Shown here piece by piece: positions 17,009 to 25,644 of a stretch of 64,000 nucleotides of DNA. Origin of the DNA: Mycolicibacterium mucogenicum DSM 44124 (GTDB lineage: Bacteria > Actinomycetota > Actinomycetes > Mycobacteriales > Mycobacteriaceae); assembly GCF_005670685.2 (NCBI RefSeq), contig NZ_CP062008.1, positions 124,001 through 188,000 of the forward strand, read 5' to 3'. How positions within the stretch are numbered: the first letter of the stretch is position 1; every line of letters starts with the position of its first letter. The translations under genes and the position numbers were made by a program. The notes beneath the pieces are model-generated. The model did not search any database, had not been told where the DNA came from, and saw only the letters and a list, made by a program, of their open reading frames with translations.

Positions 17009-17649
17009 ACCCCACCGATGAGCAGGACGTCACGTCCCAGGACGTGGTGACGACAGAGCCGTCTGCCGAGGAATCGATCGAGGCGCACGCGAGGAGCAGT
17101 TCGGGATTGGCGCCGGGCGTGACCGGCGGATCAGAGGGCCCCACCCGGATCGGGCGGGGCATCGCCCTGACGGTGTGCGTGGCGCTCGTGGCGCTCGTGG
17201 CGCTGGCCGCCGCGGTCGGCGCGGGTGGCTGGTTCGCGCTCAAATCGCATCGGGAGAGCCAGGCACTCGCGGCGAACGAGACGGCCGCCATCGCGGCGGC
17301 CAAGGACTGCGTCACGGCCACCCAGGCACCCGACACGTCGGCCATGATCGCCGCGCAGACGAAGATCATCGAGTGCGCCACCGGCGCGTACCAGACGCAG
17401 GCGTCGTTCATGAGCGGCATCACGCTCGAGGCGTACAAGGCCGCCAACGTGCAGGTGCAGATCTCGCAGATGCGGGCGGCCGTCGAGAAACACAATGACG
17501 ACGGTTCGATCGACGTCCTGGTGGCGGTGCGCGTGAAGATCAACAACAGCGCCGAGAAGGACAAGGAAGTCGGTTACCGGATGCGGGCGCAGATGGCACC
17601 AGTGGACGGCAAGTTCAAGGTGGCCAAGCTCGACCAGGTCACCTCGTGA
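16978..17649 (+). CDS. mam1A: Mce-associated membrane protein Mam1A (Rv0175 type)
   Basis: A 223-residue single-pass protein with an acidic cytoplasmic N-terminus (about residues 1-58), a transmembrane helix at about 60-82 (LTVCVALVALVALAAAVGAGGW) and a periplasmic NTF2-like domain at about 95-223. Mam proteins are thought to stabilise Mce complexes. ATG 16978 lies inside mce1F and is preceded by GGAG; the overlap points to coupled translation. Its stop overlaps mam1B (GTGA). Confidence 0.88.
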   Translation: MEGDAGTSQLNPTDEQDVTSQDVVTTEPSAEESIEAHARSSSGLAPGVTGGSEGPTRIGRGIALTVCVALVALVALAAAVGAGGWFALKSHRESQALAANETAAIAAAKDCVTATQAPDTSAMIAAQTKIIECATGAYQTQASFMSGITLEAYKAANVQVQISQMRAAVEKHNDDGSIDVLVAVRVKINNSAEKDKEVGYRMRAQMAPVDGKFKVAKLDQVTS

Positions 17650-18617
17650 CGGTTGGTCAGGAGACGACGAGCGCCGAGTCAGTGAGCACGGGGTCCGAGT
17701 TCGAAGCGGCACCGGTGCTGGCCTCGTGGCCGGCACGGGCCGGCGCCTTCGCGCTGGACGTGCTGCTCGGCGTGGCGATCATCGCCGTCATGGCACTGCT
17801 GGGCTACGCCGCCCGGGCCGACTGGACGCTGTGGGTGTACGCCGCTGTGGCGACGCTGGCGGCGGCCGCGATCCTGGTGAACCGGTGGCTGCTGCCGTCG
17901 ATCACCGGCTGGAGCCTGGGCCGGTCGTTGTTCGCGATCCGGGTGGAGCGGGTGCCCGCCGGCGTTCCGGCCGGCATGGGCAGGTTGGTCCTGCGTGACC
18001 TCGCGCATCTGCTGGACACCGTCGCGGTGCTGTTGGGCTGGCTGTGGCCGCTGTGGGATCCGCGGCACCGCACCTTCGCAGATCTGCTGCTGCACACCGA
18101 AGTTCGCGTGGTACCGGCTCCCGAGCGGGACCCGTCGCGACGGGCCGGGCAGGTGCTGGCGGCCGGCGCCCTGGTCTGTATCGCGGCGGTGGGGCTGAGC
18201 TACGGCGTGCAGTTCCGGCACGACCGCGCGGTCGACGAGGCGCGGCAACAGATTTCCGAGCAGGGTCCCAAGATCGTCGAGCACGTCCTGAGCTACGGCA
18301 TCGACACGTATCAGAACGACTTCAAGACCGCGCAGGCGTTGGTCACCGACGGCTACCGCGACCAGCTGATCAAGCAGCAGCAGGCCGTGAGCAAGAAGCC
18401 GACGACCAACCAGTACTACGCGGTGAGCAGCGCGATCCTCAGCGCGGGCACTGATCAGGCGACGATGCTGCTCGCGCTGCAGGGACAGCGCGGCGTCGAC
18501 GCCAACACGCTGCGTTTCATCACCGCCACCGTGCGGGTCGACTTCGTGAAGTCGTCTGACGGCAAGTGGCAGTTGTCGAATCTGACGGTGCTCAAGAGCC
18601 CGCGGGGAGGACGCTGA
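17646..18617 (+). CDS. mam1B: RDD-domain Mce-associated membrane protein Mam1B (Rv0176 type)
   Basis: A 323-residue fusion. An RDD transmembrane domain occupies about residues 20-150 (two to three helices, AFALDVLLGVAIIAVMALLGY and the WPLWDPRHRTFADLL motif). After a further helix at about 165-185, a Mam-type NTF2-like periplasmic domain extends from about 190. GTG 17646 overlaps the mam1A stop and the TGA overlaps the mam1C ATG. The RDD part may add a transport or scaffold function to the Mce1 machine, though its role is not established. Confidence 0.87.
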   Translation: MTVGQETTSAESVSTGSEFEAAPVLASWPARAGAFALDVLLGVAIIAVMALLGYAARADWTLWVYAAVATLAAAAILVNRWLLPSITGWSLGRSLFAIRVERVPAGVPAGMGRLVLRDLAHLLDTVAVLLGWLWPLWDPRHRTFADLLLHTEVRVVPAPERDPSRRAGQVLAAGALVCIAAVGLSYGVQFRHDRAVDEARQQISEQGPKIVEHVLSYGIDTYQNDFKTAQALVTDGYRDQLIKQQQAVSKKPTTNQYYAVSSAILSAGTDQATMLLALQGQRGVDANTLRFITATVRVDFVKSSDGKWQLSNLTVLKSPRGGR

Positions 18618-19180
18618 TGAGCCCGCGTCGCAAGATCGATGCCGCCGAGCGCTTCGTCGCCGGTGACTACTTCAAGGCCATTGCGGCGGCGCCCCGGCGT
18701 GTCACGCTGATCGTGATCGCCTGCATCACAACGGTTTTGGTGCTGTCCGCCATCGCGGCCAGCACCTATCTGCTGGTCCAGCACGAGAAGGACGTGGCGA
18801 GTCAGGCCAAGTCCGCAGCGGTCCTGGGCTACGTGAAAGAGTTCATGAGGGGCTTCACCGCGGTCGACCCGTTCCACGCCAATGCCTACGTCGAGAAGAT
18901 CGCGGGCCAGTCCACCGGCGATTTCGCCAAACAGTTCAAGGACAAGCACGACCAGATCCTGATGCAGGTGGCGCGCGCGCAACCGGCGGAGGGGACCGTC
19001 GAAGACGCGGGCGTACAACGGTGGAACGACGACGGCAGCGCGGACGTGCTGATCGCGATGAAGCTGACGACGACGACGCCGGACGGCAACGCGACCGTGG
19101 AAAGCGGCTCGCGTTGGGTGGTAACGGCTACGCAGGAAGGGCAGCAGTGGAAGATCAGCCGCATGAATCCGGTGATGTGA
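18617..19180 (+). CDS. mam1C: Mce-associated membrane protein Mam1C (Rv0177 type)
   Basis: A 187-residue single-pass protein with a short cytoplasmic stretch, transmembrane helix at about residues 32-58 (VTLIVIACITTVLVLSAIAAS) and a periplasmic Mam domain with the NDDGSADVLIAM-like core at about 135-150. The start is ATG 18617, which shares its A with the TGA of mam1B; the frame stays open further upstream but only in mam1B sequence. Confidence 0.88.
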   Translation: MSPRRKIDAAERFVAGDYFKAIAAAPRRVTLIVIACITTVLVLSAIAASTYLLVQHEKDVASQAKSAAVLGYVKEFMRGFTAVDPFHANAYVEKIAGQSTGDFAKQFKDKHDQILMQVARAQPAEGTVEDAGVQRWNDDGSADVLIAMKLTTTTPDGNATVESGSRWVVTATQEGQQWKISRMNPVM

Positions 19181-19998
19181 CCCCCGGGGAGTCTGTGGCC
19201 GATGCTCCGGCCGACGCCCCGCAGGGCAAGGCTGCCCGGCGCAGGCACCGGTTGCCCCGGCAGAAGGCCACCGACGCCGCGCCTGTTGCGGATGCCGCCG
19301 GCGCTGAGGACACCGCGCCGGCTGACGAGGCCGTTGACGACGCTGCTGCCGCCCCGGCCGATGAGGCCGCAGCAGCCGATGAGAAGCCGGAAGACGTTGC
19401 CGCGCAGGAGGATTCGGACGGCGAAGCGGTTGACGAGGTAGCCGCGGAAGAGGCGGCTCCGGTGACGCTGGTGCCGCATCGCCCCGCCGGACGCAAGCTG
19501 TTGATCGCCGGTGTCGTGGCAGCGGCACTGTTCGTCGGTGCGTCGGCGTTCGCGGGTGCCGCGGCGCAGCCGTATCTGGCGGACCGCGCCCTGGTCCAGA
19601 ACAAGTTCCAGGTCGCCAAGACCGCTGCCGCGGCGGTGACCACGCTGTGGTCGTACTCGCCCAACGACATGGACAAGTTGGCGGACCGGTCGCAGCAGTA
19701 TCTGGCCGGTGGTTTCGCCGAGGAGTACCGCAAGTTCGTCGATTCGATCGTCGCCAGCAACAAGCAGGCTCAGGTCACCAACCAGACCAAGGTGATGGGC
19801 ACAGCGGTGGAAAGTATCAGTGCAAATGAGGCCACCGCGATCGTCTACACCAACTCCGTCGCGACGAGTCCGTTGACCAAGGGCATCCCCTCGCTGCGGT
19901 ACCTGTCGTACCGCCTGACCTTGAAGCGTTCCGGCGCTGATTGGAAGGTCAGTCAGATGAGCGCCCTGACCAAATTGGATCTGACTCCCCAGCTGTAA
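19147..19998 (+). CDS. mam1D: Mce-associated membrane protein Mam1D (Rv0178 type)
   Basis: A 283-residue protein with a long low-complexity acidic/alanine-rich cytoplasmic region (about residues 10-112, many Asp/Glu-Ala-Ala runs), one transmembrane helix at about 120-142 (LLIAGVVAAALFVGASAFAG) and a periplasmic Mam domain to the end. GTG 19147, preceded by AGGAAGG at six bases, was chosen. GTG 19177, which forms a GTGA overlap with the mam1C stop, is a real alternative that would shorten the protein by ten residues. This is the last gene of the operon. Confidence 0.85.
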   Translation: MEDQPHESGDVTPGESVADAPADAPQGKAARRRHRLPRQKATDAAPVADAAGAEDTAPADEAVDDAAAAPADEAAAADEKPEDVAAQEDSDGEAVDEVAAEEAAPVTLVPHRPAGRKLLIAGVVAAALFVGASAFAGAAAQPYLADRALVQNKFQVAKTAAAAVTTLWSYSPNDMDKLADRSQQYLAGGFAEEYRKFVDSIVASNKQAQVTNQTKVMGTAVESISANEATAIVYTNSVATSPLTKGIPSLRYLSYRLTLKRSGADWKVSQMSALTKLDLTPQL

Positions 19999-20408
19999 CG
20001 GCAGCCCGCTTTGGGCGTGTTTGCCTGAATTGACGCGCGCTACCTGTCAGCACACTGTGAATCGCCTGTCGCGGGGCGGTTGCGGAAGGCGGCGAGCCCG
20101 CGGCGTACACACTGGCTATGGCGTGAATCACGTCTGGACCTGCAGTGGTCGCACGTCACAGTGGCCGTTGGCGTCAATATTTGCCGGCGTCCACCCCCGG
20201 GTGAAAACGGCCCCGCATCTCGGCCAGCAAACAATTTTCGCGACGCGAAAATTAGCTGACTTCGTGGCGTTCAACCGTTGGTGCGAGCTCCGTTCACCTG
20301 TTTGCCAAATCTGGGAAAGGGGCAGGTCAAAGTGCGTGTTGGAGCTGCGATGCATTAATGTTACCGTCCGGTTGATAACCGATTGTGGCGGCTGAGGGGA
20401 CGGGGCAA
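19999..20408. other. 410-bp intergenic region between mam1D and PE-PPE-like gene
   Basis: No convincing gene is present. Just after mam1D, GCCCGCTTTGGGC (about 20003-20015) could form a small terminator hairpin. The region becomes AT-richer toward 20220-20400 and contains a perfect inverted repeat at 20233-20253 followed by TTAGCTGAC. It most likely holds the promoter of the gene at 20409. Confidence 0.6.
20233..20253. promoter_or_regulatory. Inverted repeat upstream of PE-PPE-like gene
   Basis: AATTTTCGCG (20233-20242) and CGCGAAAATT (20244-20253) are exact reverse complements around a single A. The site lies 156 bp upstream of the ATG at 20409 and is a candidate operator or cruciform. A partly similar word string ending TAGCTGA occurs upstream of the paralogue at 26678. 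Confidence 0.45.
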
Positions 20409-22862
20409 ATGGCTGTTACGCATCTCGCAGGGCGGGTTCAAGCAAAGCGGGCGGCATTGCTGGGGGTGACTGCTGCAACAGTTACCGCCATGACCGTGAC
20501 GGCCTCGGTGCCGAACGCGCCCGCGCCGCGGGTAGTGCCGTCGTCGCACTCGGCCGTCAACCTGTCCGCGTTCACCACGCCGTTCCCGAAACCGGGCGTG
20601 CTGCCCGACATCACCTTCGGCGTCGGCAACGCCGCCTACAACCTGGCCCAGGGTGGTGTCGAGGCGCTGCTTCCGCCGCTCGTCCAGGCGCTCAGCGGCA
20701 TCGGCGGTCTCAGTGGGCTCAACCTCACCAACCTGATCAACCAGCTGCCGAAGAACCTGTTGAGCCAGATCCTCGATGCGCTGCCGATCAAGCTGACGCC
20801 GCTGCTGAACGCGGCGCTGGGCCCGCTCCTCACGGGTGCGCTGGTCCCGCTGCTGAAGGGGCTGGGCATCATGGACGCCCAGGGCAACGTGACGCTGAGC
20901 GGTCTGCTGGACGTTCTGGGCATTCACCTTGACAACATCCTGGACCTGAGCGACCTGAACGTTCCCGGCGTCAACATCGTCACCGCCGGTCCGGTGTTCA
21001 CGCTGCTGAAGATCGCGGGCCTGGACCTCGGCTGGACCCCGGGCACCGCCAACGCCATCGCCAACGCGATCAACAAAACCGAGTACCTCGATGTCGGCGC
21101 CATGGGTCTGCTGGACACCGTGCTGAGCCGAGCTGGGCAACTTCCGGTGCTGGGGCCGCTGGTCACTGCCCTGCAGCTCGCGATCGACACCGTCGGCGGT
21201 GCCATCGGCCTGGACAAGCTGGACCTGATCGACGTGCGCGTACCGATCAGCGTCGGCTTCGGACTCGGGGCGTTCTCGATGGGACAGGCGTACTCGAAGG
21301 TGCTCGCGGACCTGGCGAACCAGCCGGGCGGTGCGAATCATGCGGGCCCGGTGCTCGGCAGCCTGACCGTCCTGCCCATGATCCTGCTGAACAACCTGGG
21401 CCGCGCCAACGGCGGCCTGCTGGCGCGGTTCTACCCGATCGGCGACCTCCTGGGCATCAACCTGATCACCCCGGACGTGCACGCGGCGAACAGCGGCGGC
21501 ATCCCGCTGCTGAACACCGGACTGGGCATCGGCGGCGCCAACCTGCTGCCCATCAAGGTGGACGCCACCCTCGAATACCAGCCGTTCTCGGACCTGGCCG
21601 CCTGGCCCAACCCGTTCAGCCTGGCCAACAACCTGGTCGCCGGCACGCTGCCGACCTACCTGCTGCGCGGCATCTCGACCGCGACGCTGACGAGCCAGCT
21701 GACCACCCAGCTCGGCGCCCTCACCGGTGGCCTGCTGACCGGAAACCCGTTGGCCGTCAACATCTATCTGACGATCCCGACCAACACGCTGCCGTTGATG
21801 GAACCGATGTACCTCACCGGCGACGTGCTGAACATGGTCAGCTTCGGCACGCTGGGCAGCCCCATCTACAAGCTGGCCAACGCCCTCGCGCCGGCCATGA
21901 CGAGCCTGGTGAACCTGGGCTACACCGACGTGGTCCGCAACGCGGACGGCACCTACAGCCGCACGCTGAACGACCCCGGCACCCCGACGCCGTTCTTCTC
22001 GTTCCCGAACGTCAACTGGCAGAAGGTGCCGGCGGACATCATGAACTCGCTGGTGGCCGGATTCAAGAAGGAGTTCTTCAGCGCCAACCCGACCGATGCG
22101 CCGGACAACGCTGTCGAAGCCCTGATCAAGCTGATCACCGGCGGCAAGCTCGGCGGCTTCAACCCGCTGGGTGGCCTGGCCGGCACGGTGCAGAACCTGC
22201 TCAAGAATGTGCTGGGCACGCTGGGCGGCCTCACACAGGGCGCGACGATCAACTCGCTGGCAGCCAAGGAGGGCGTCGTCAGCTCGGCGGCCGCGACGGA
22301 CATCCCGTCGACCACGCCGAAGCTGGCGCCGCTGTCGGCCAACCTCACCGGCTTCACCGGCACGAGCAAGAAGGACGGCAAGCAGGCCACCGATCAGACG
22401 GCCGGCGAGAAGGACAAGACGGCCGAGGACAAGACCGGTACCACGCCGGCCGCCGAAGATCCCAAGACGGACCCGAAGGCCGAGCCCACGGTCGAGGACA
22501 CCAAGACCGACCCGAAGACCGAGACCAAGACCGACCCGAAGTCCGACACCAAGACGGGCACCGAGGACTCCTCGGGCAAGCACGCCGCGCCCGAAGGCAC
22601 CCCGTCCACGCCGGACAGCGGCCAGAAGCCCAAGCACGCCGCCGACGACGCGGACGGCACGTCGACCGTGAGCAAGGACAAGAAGGACAAGAAGGCCGAC
22701 AAGCCCGCGAAGGCCGACAAGGACACCAAGGCCACCAAGGCCGGCACGGACAAGTCCGAGAAGGTCACCAAGGACGCCCCGAAGACCAAGAAGCAGAAGA
22801 AGGACGGCGCCGCGAAGTCCACCGCCGCGACCGGCGGGGGCTCAGCCGCCCACGCCGGCTGA
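20409..22862 (+). CDS. Large secreted PE-PPE-like protein with Lys-rich tail (paralogue 1)
   Basis: An 817-residue exported protein. A basic n-region and long hydrophobic stretch at about residues 12-40 (AALLGVTAATVTAMTVTAS) form the signal, followed by SHSAVNLSAF. The central region (about 100-600) is Leu/Gly/Asn-rich and resembles the PE-PPE alpha/beta hydrolase fold seen in mycobacterial PE/PPE proteins (GLGAFSMGQAY, LPLMEPMYLTGDVLN, LVNLGYTDVV), but there is no PE or PPE N-terminal domain and no obvious GxSxG. The tail from about 650 is made of Lys/Asp/Thr/Pro with KPKHAADD and GKHAAP motifs. ATG 20409 follows GAGGGGACGGGG; a GTG at 20385 is an alternative. It is paralogous to 26678-29710. 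The function is unknown; a cell-envelope role is inferred. Confidence 0.8.
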   Translation: MAVTHLAGRVQAKRAALLGVTAATVTAMTVTASVPNAPAPRVVPSSHSAVNLSAFTTPFPKPGVLPDITFGVGNAAYNLAQGGVEALLPPLVQALSGIGGLSGLNLTNLINQLPKNLLSQILDALPIKLTPLLNAALGPLLTGALVPLLKGLGIMDAQGNVTLSGLLDVLGIHLDNILDLSDLNVPGVNIVTAGPVFTLLKIAGLDLGWTPGTANAIANAINKTEYLDVGAMGLLDTVLSRAGQLPVLGPLVTALQLAIDTVGGAIGLDKLDLIDVRVPISVGFGLGAFSMGQAYSKVLADLANQPGGANHAGPVLGSLTVLPMILLNNLGRANGGLLARFYPIGDLLGINLITPDVHAANSGGIPLLNTGLGIGGANLLPIKVDATLEYQPFSDLAAWPNPFSLANNLVAGTLPTYLLRGISTATLTSQLTTQLGALTGGLLTGNPLAVNIYLTIPTNTLPLMEPMYLTGDVLNMVSFGTLGSPIYKLANALAPAMTSLVNLGYTDVVRNADGTYSRTLNDPGTPTPFFSFPNVNWQKVPADIMNSLVAGFKKEFFSANPTDAPDNAVEALIKLITGGKLGGFNPLGGLAGTVQNLLKNVLGTLGGLTQGATINSLAAKEGVVSSAAATDIPSTTPKLAPLSANLTGFTGTSKKDGKQATDQTAGEKDKTAEDKTGTTPAAEDPKTDPKAEPTVEDTKTDPKTETKTDPKSDTKTGTEDSSGKHAAPEGTPSTPDSGQKPKHAADDADGTSTVSKDKKDKKADKPAKADKDTKATKAGTDKSEKVTKDAPKTKKQKKDGAAKSTAATGGGSAAHAG

Positions 22863-22877
22863 CACACGGCAACAGGA

Positions 22878-22905
22878 ACGCCCGACGTGGATTCACGTCG
22901 GGCGT
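22878..22905. terminator. Bidirectional hairpin terminator
   Basis: ACGCCCGACGTG (22878-22889) and CACGTCGGGCGT (22894-22905) form a perfect 12-bp stem with a GATT loop, between the converging genes ending at 22862 and 22943. T content after the stem is low, as is common in mycobacteria. Confidence 0.75.
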
Positions 22906-22942
22906 CCTTGTCGGTCGGGTCAGATGGGCTGGTCGGCCTCCG

Positions 22943-23533
22943 TCAGGGGTACGCGGCGCGTCGTCGGGGCCGCGTATCGCCACCAAACCGGTTGCTGCTC
23001 AACGATTTTCTGGGCACAGTGGTCGGTCTCGCGCAGGTCTGACGAGCAGCGTGCCGTCGCCGCGCGACGGCGCCGCCGGCCTCGCGGCCGCCACCGGGAG
23101 TGCGTCTCTCAATTCGGCGCCGCTGTCGCGTAACCGGGCCGGTGTGACTGGCTCGCAGGTGAAGAACGCTGGCCAGTAGTCGGCGGGTGGCAACGACGAC
23201 GCCGACGACCAGCCGGCCCAGCAGCCAGAGGCACAGACCGAGACAGACCCCGATGCCGAGCCCGAGGCAGAAGAGCCCGAGACCGATACGGAGGCCGATC
23301 TTCAGGCCGATCCGCAGGCACGCCGGGAAGCGTTCGATCTCGAGTCCGGTGACGGGAGGTCGGTGTCGGCGCCGGATGGCGAGAAGGGCGAGCCGCACCA
23401 CGGCGCGGGCAGAAACCGGACGTCCCGGTCGGGCGGGTCCGAGGTCGAGAAGGAGCCGAAAAACGTTGGCGCCAAGGCTGATCCCGGTGCCGACAGCGGC
23501 ACCGGTGGCGGAGCGGCCTGCCGCCTGACGCAT
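22943..23533 (-). CDS. Small membrane protein coupled to phosphodiester glycosidase
   Basis: A 196-residue frame whose ATG (23533-23531) shares its A with the TGA of the upstream glycosidase gene, a classic coupled start. The centre (about residues 70-120) is strongly hydrophobic with a Gly/Leu/Ile/Cys repeat (RIGLGLFCLGLGIGVCLG, then WLLGRLVVGVVVATRR), which would form one or two membrane helices. The C-terminus is Arg/Pro-rich and may be disordered or partly noise. Codon third positions are almost all G/C in this frame, unlike the opposite strand, which would read as an acidic low-complexity protein. No family was recognised. Confidence 0.5.
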   Translation of the reverse strand: MRQAAGRSATGAAVGTGISLGANVFRLLLDLGPARPGRPVSARAVVRLALLAIRRRHRPPVTGLEIERFPACLRIGLKIGLRIGLGLFCLGLGIGVCLGLCLWLLGRLVVGVVVATRRLLASVLHLRASHTGPVTRQRRRIERRTPGGGREAGGAVARRRHAARQTCARPTTVPRKSLSSNRFGGDTRPRRRAAYP

Positions 23534-24639
23534 CAGGCGAAGCCGAGCCAGCCGGGAAGGGCGCGTTCCCTGGAGTCGCACAACACTGCCGGGGTATCGC
23601 AGGAACCCCGCGGGGTACCGGACCCGGCCCAGCGGCCGCCGGTGTCGCGGCGCAGCACGATGGCGGACGAGCCGCCGCCGTCCAGCAGGATGGCGGTGTC
23701 GCTGCCGAGTCCCCGGAACAGGTCCTGGATCTGGTCGGGGGTGTGGCTGCCGCCTTGGAAGATGTACATCTCGTCGCGGCTTCGCACGTAGGCCAGCGCG
23801 GTGCGGGCGGCGCTGGGTCCGCCGTCGTTCAGCTGGCCGGTGTCGCCGGGCGCCAGCAGGCCGATGCCGCTGACGGCGACGAACCGGGCACCCTGGTTCA
23901 CCAGGTTGTTGATCGGGCCCGTCGCAGCGTTGAAATCGCTTGTGCTGCTTGGGGTGATCATGTGAGGCGCGCCATCGGATGGGATGATCATGGTGCTCAG
24001 CGCCGTCCACACCTCGTTACCGCCGGACAGGCCCTGCTTGCCCGCGTACGGGATGGTCCCGGTGACCGCGGCGTTGGCGCGGCCCTGTCCGCGGGTGTTG
24101 TCGACGTAGGCGCCGAGCGGCGAGCTGCATCCCGTGGACGTCCACGACCCGCCCTGCTGGCCGCGGATGTCGAAGAAGTTGGCGTTCACCGCGATGGTGG
24201 GCCGGCCCAGCGCCTGCCAGGCCTCCAGCGGGGTGAAGACCTCGGAGGCCTGCAACAGACCTTCGGCGGTACGGGCGCGGGGATCGCGTTCGCAGCGGGA
24301 CTGGATGCCGCGGTGGGAGTCGACGAGCAAGCGGGGATTCATTCGCTGGGACGCTGCTTTGATGACGAGCAGGTGCCCGCCGTTGCCGGACTCGTACCAG
24401 TTGCCCGCGGCGTTGAGCATCGGCGCGGGGTGATCACCGCCGAAGTTGTAGACCAGGAAGCTGCCGCGGTAGTTGGTGATGGCGTTCACCAGTAGCGAGC
24501 GCCCGTCGGCGGCCTGGGCTGCCGGCACGCCGATGGTGCCGACCAGGCCGGCGCACAAGGCCAGAAGCGTTGTGCGCCTAAGGATCTTTCGCGCGCGACG
24601 GATGGTGTCGCGTCGGGTAACCGGCCCGAGAAACGACAT
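23533..24639 (-). CDS. Secreted phosphodiester glycosidase (NAGPA-like) family protein
   Basis: A 368-residue exported protein. Its N-terminus has an Arg-rich region (RRDTIRRARKILRRTT) and a hydrophobic signal ending at VPAAQAADG (about residues 25-44). The body matches the phosphodiester glycosidase domain related to N-acetylglucosamine-1-phosphodiester alpha-N-acetylglucosaminidase: NANFFDIRG at about 155, RTALAYVRS at about 285 and the C-terminal DGGGSSAIVLR at about 325. Such enzymes cleave sugar-phosphodiester caps or envelope polymers. ATG 24639 is preceded by GGAGGAAGG; an upstream in-frame ATG at 24666 has no ribosome site. The 3' end is coupled to the small membrane protein. The substrate is unknown. 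Confidence 0.8.
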   Translation of the reverse strand: MSFLGPVTRRDTIRRARKILRRTTLLALCAGLVGTIGVPAAQAADGRSLLVNAITNYRGSFLVYNFGGDHPAPMLNAAGNWYESGNGGHLLVIKAASQRMNPRLLVDSHRGIQSRCERDPRARTAEGLLQASEVFTPLEAWQALGRPTIAVNANFFDIRGQQGGSWTSTGCSSPLGAYVDNTRGQGRANAAVTGTIPYAGKQGLSGGNEVWTALSTMIIPSDGAPHMITPSSTSDFNAATGPINNLVNQGARFVAVSGIGLLAPGDTGQLNDGGPSAARTALAYVRSRDEMYIFQGGSHTPDQIQDLFRGLGSDTAILLDGGGSSAIVLRRDTGGRWAGSGTPRGSCDTPAVLCDSRERALPGWLGFA

Positions 24640-24764
24640 TGTGGCCCTTCCTCCGGTCCGATGCAACGACCTTCAGCGTAGCCACAGCAAACACTCTGTC
24701 AACTTTGGTCACGTCCACATCACGGCTCGGTGACGGATGAATCACCTTGGCGGACACGGCAATT

Positions 24765-24797
24765 GGCCCCGCCGCCGACCGGAGTCGGGGCGGGGCC
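24765..24797. terminator. GC-rich hairpin downstream of pirin gene
   Basis: GGCCCCGCC (24765-24773) pairs with GGCGGGGCC (24789-24797), extended by an inner CCGAC/GTCGG stem. It lies 13 bp past the pirin stop, in line with a terminator for the minus-strand gene. Confidence 0.6.
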
Positions 24798-24809
24798 GTT
24801 GGTGCTGGG

Positions 24810-25568
24810 TTACGAGCCGAGCAGATCGGTGTGCATTTCCCACACCAGGATCTCGGCCGGTGTGGTGGCGGTGACGCGCTGCCCGCCCGACGCCGTCAGC
24901 CGGACGGCGTCGCCTTCCTGCAGCGGCCCGGCACCCTCGAGCGCCACCTCGCCGCGGGCCACGAACAGGTGCAGGTACTTCGCCGACGGCAGTTGGACGC
25001 TGTCGCCGGGCTCCAGGCGGGCGCCGTGCAGTGCCGCGTTGCGCTGGCCGATGGTGATGGCGGTGTCATTGGAGTGGCCGGGCATGCCCGAGGCGATGGT
25101 GACCAGCTTGCCGCGCAGCAGTTCGTCGTCGATCTCGAGCTGCTGGTAACCAGGCGTCTTGCCGGATTCGTCGGGCACCACCCACATCTGCACGAAATGC
25201 ACGGGCTCGCTGTGTGATTCGGCCCCGGTCAGGCGCCAGGAGTCGTTCTTCTCCGAATGCACAATGCCGCGGCCGGCCGACATCCGTTGCGCCAGTCCGG
25301 GATAGATGACGCCGGAGTTGCCGGTCGAGTCCTGGTGTACGAGTGACCCGCGCAGCACCCAGGTGACGATCTCCATGTCGCGGTGCGGATGCGTCTCGAA
25401 TCCCGAACCCGGTGCGACGCGGTCGTCGTTGTTCACCAGCAGTAGGCCGTGGTGGGTGTTGGCCGGGTCGTAGTGACCGCCGAACGAGAACGAATGCTTG
25501 GAGTCCAGCCACGAGATGCGGGTGGCGTCGCGGTCGGCGGCGCGACGGATGTCGATGGTTTCGGTCAT
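24810..25568 (-). CDS. Pirin family bicupin protein (Rv0181c type)
   Basis: A 252-residue pirin. The N-terminal cupin carries the metal site His-Pro-His (FETHPHRDMEIVTWVLRG, about residues 58-75) and the later His-Ser-Glu (GRGIVHSEKN, about 100-109). The C-terminal cupin is degenerate. Some bacterial members open the flavonol ring (quercetinase activity); others act as redox-sensitive partners, and the sequence does not decide between these. ATG 25568 gives the normal start MTETIDIRRA. It is divergent from a MarR gene that probably controls it. Confidence 0.88.
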   Translation of the reverse strand: MTETIDIRRAADRDATRISWLDSKHSFSFGGHYDPANTHHGLLLVNNDDRVAPGSGFETHPHRDMEIVTWVLRGSLVHQDSTGNSGVIYPGLAQRMSAGRGIVHSEKNDSWRLTGAESHSEPVHFVQMWVVPDESGKTPGYQQLEIDDELLRGKLVTIASGMPGHSNDTAITIGQRNAALHGARLEPGDSVQLPSAKYLHLFVARGEVALEGAGPLQEGDAVRLTASGGQRVTATTPAEILVWEMHTDLLGS

Positions 25569-25625
25569 GGCGGCCCCTGTCGTTGTCGGTGAGCTTAGGT
25601 GTCCCTACTGGACGGCACAACATAA

Positions 25626-25637
25626 ATGATGTGTCAT
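25626..25637. promoter_or_regulatory. Candidate MarR operator in pirin/marR divergent spacer
   Basis: ATGATGTGTCAT contains a 4-bp dyad (ATGA...TCAT) in a short AT-rich stretch between the divergent starts at 25568 and 25645. The location is right for autoregulation and pirin control, but the dyad is short. Confidence 0.4.
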
Positions 25638-25644
25638 ATATTTC

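Noticed and set aside
20021..20395. 124-codon plus-strand frame in the gap before the PE-PPE-like gene
   Set aside because: There is no ribosome site, mixed codon use and it runs over the AT-rich inverted repeat and promoter region; not a credible gene.
20361..22637. Long open frame on the minus strand opposite the first PE-PPE-like gene
   Set aside because: It is a high-GC shadow: Arg/Gln/Gly/Val-rich with no family motifs, and the plus strand has a signal peptide, a family core and a ribosome site.
23187..23528. Acidic low-complexity plus-strand frame (Asp/Glu/Pro/Ala repeats)
   Set aside because: It is the mirror image of the hydrophobic Gly/Leu segment on the minus strand, which has better codon third-position bias and a coupled start.
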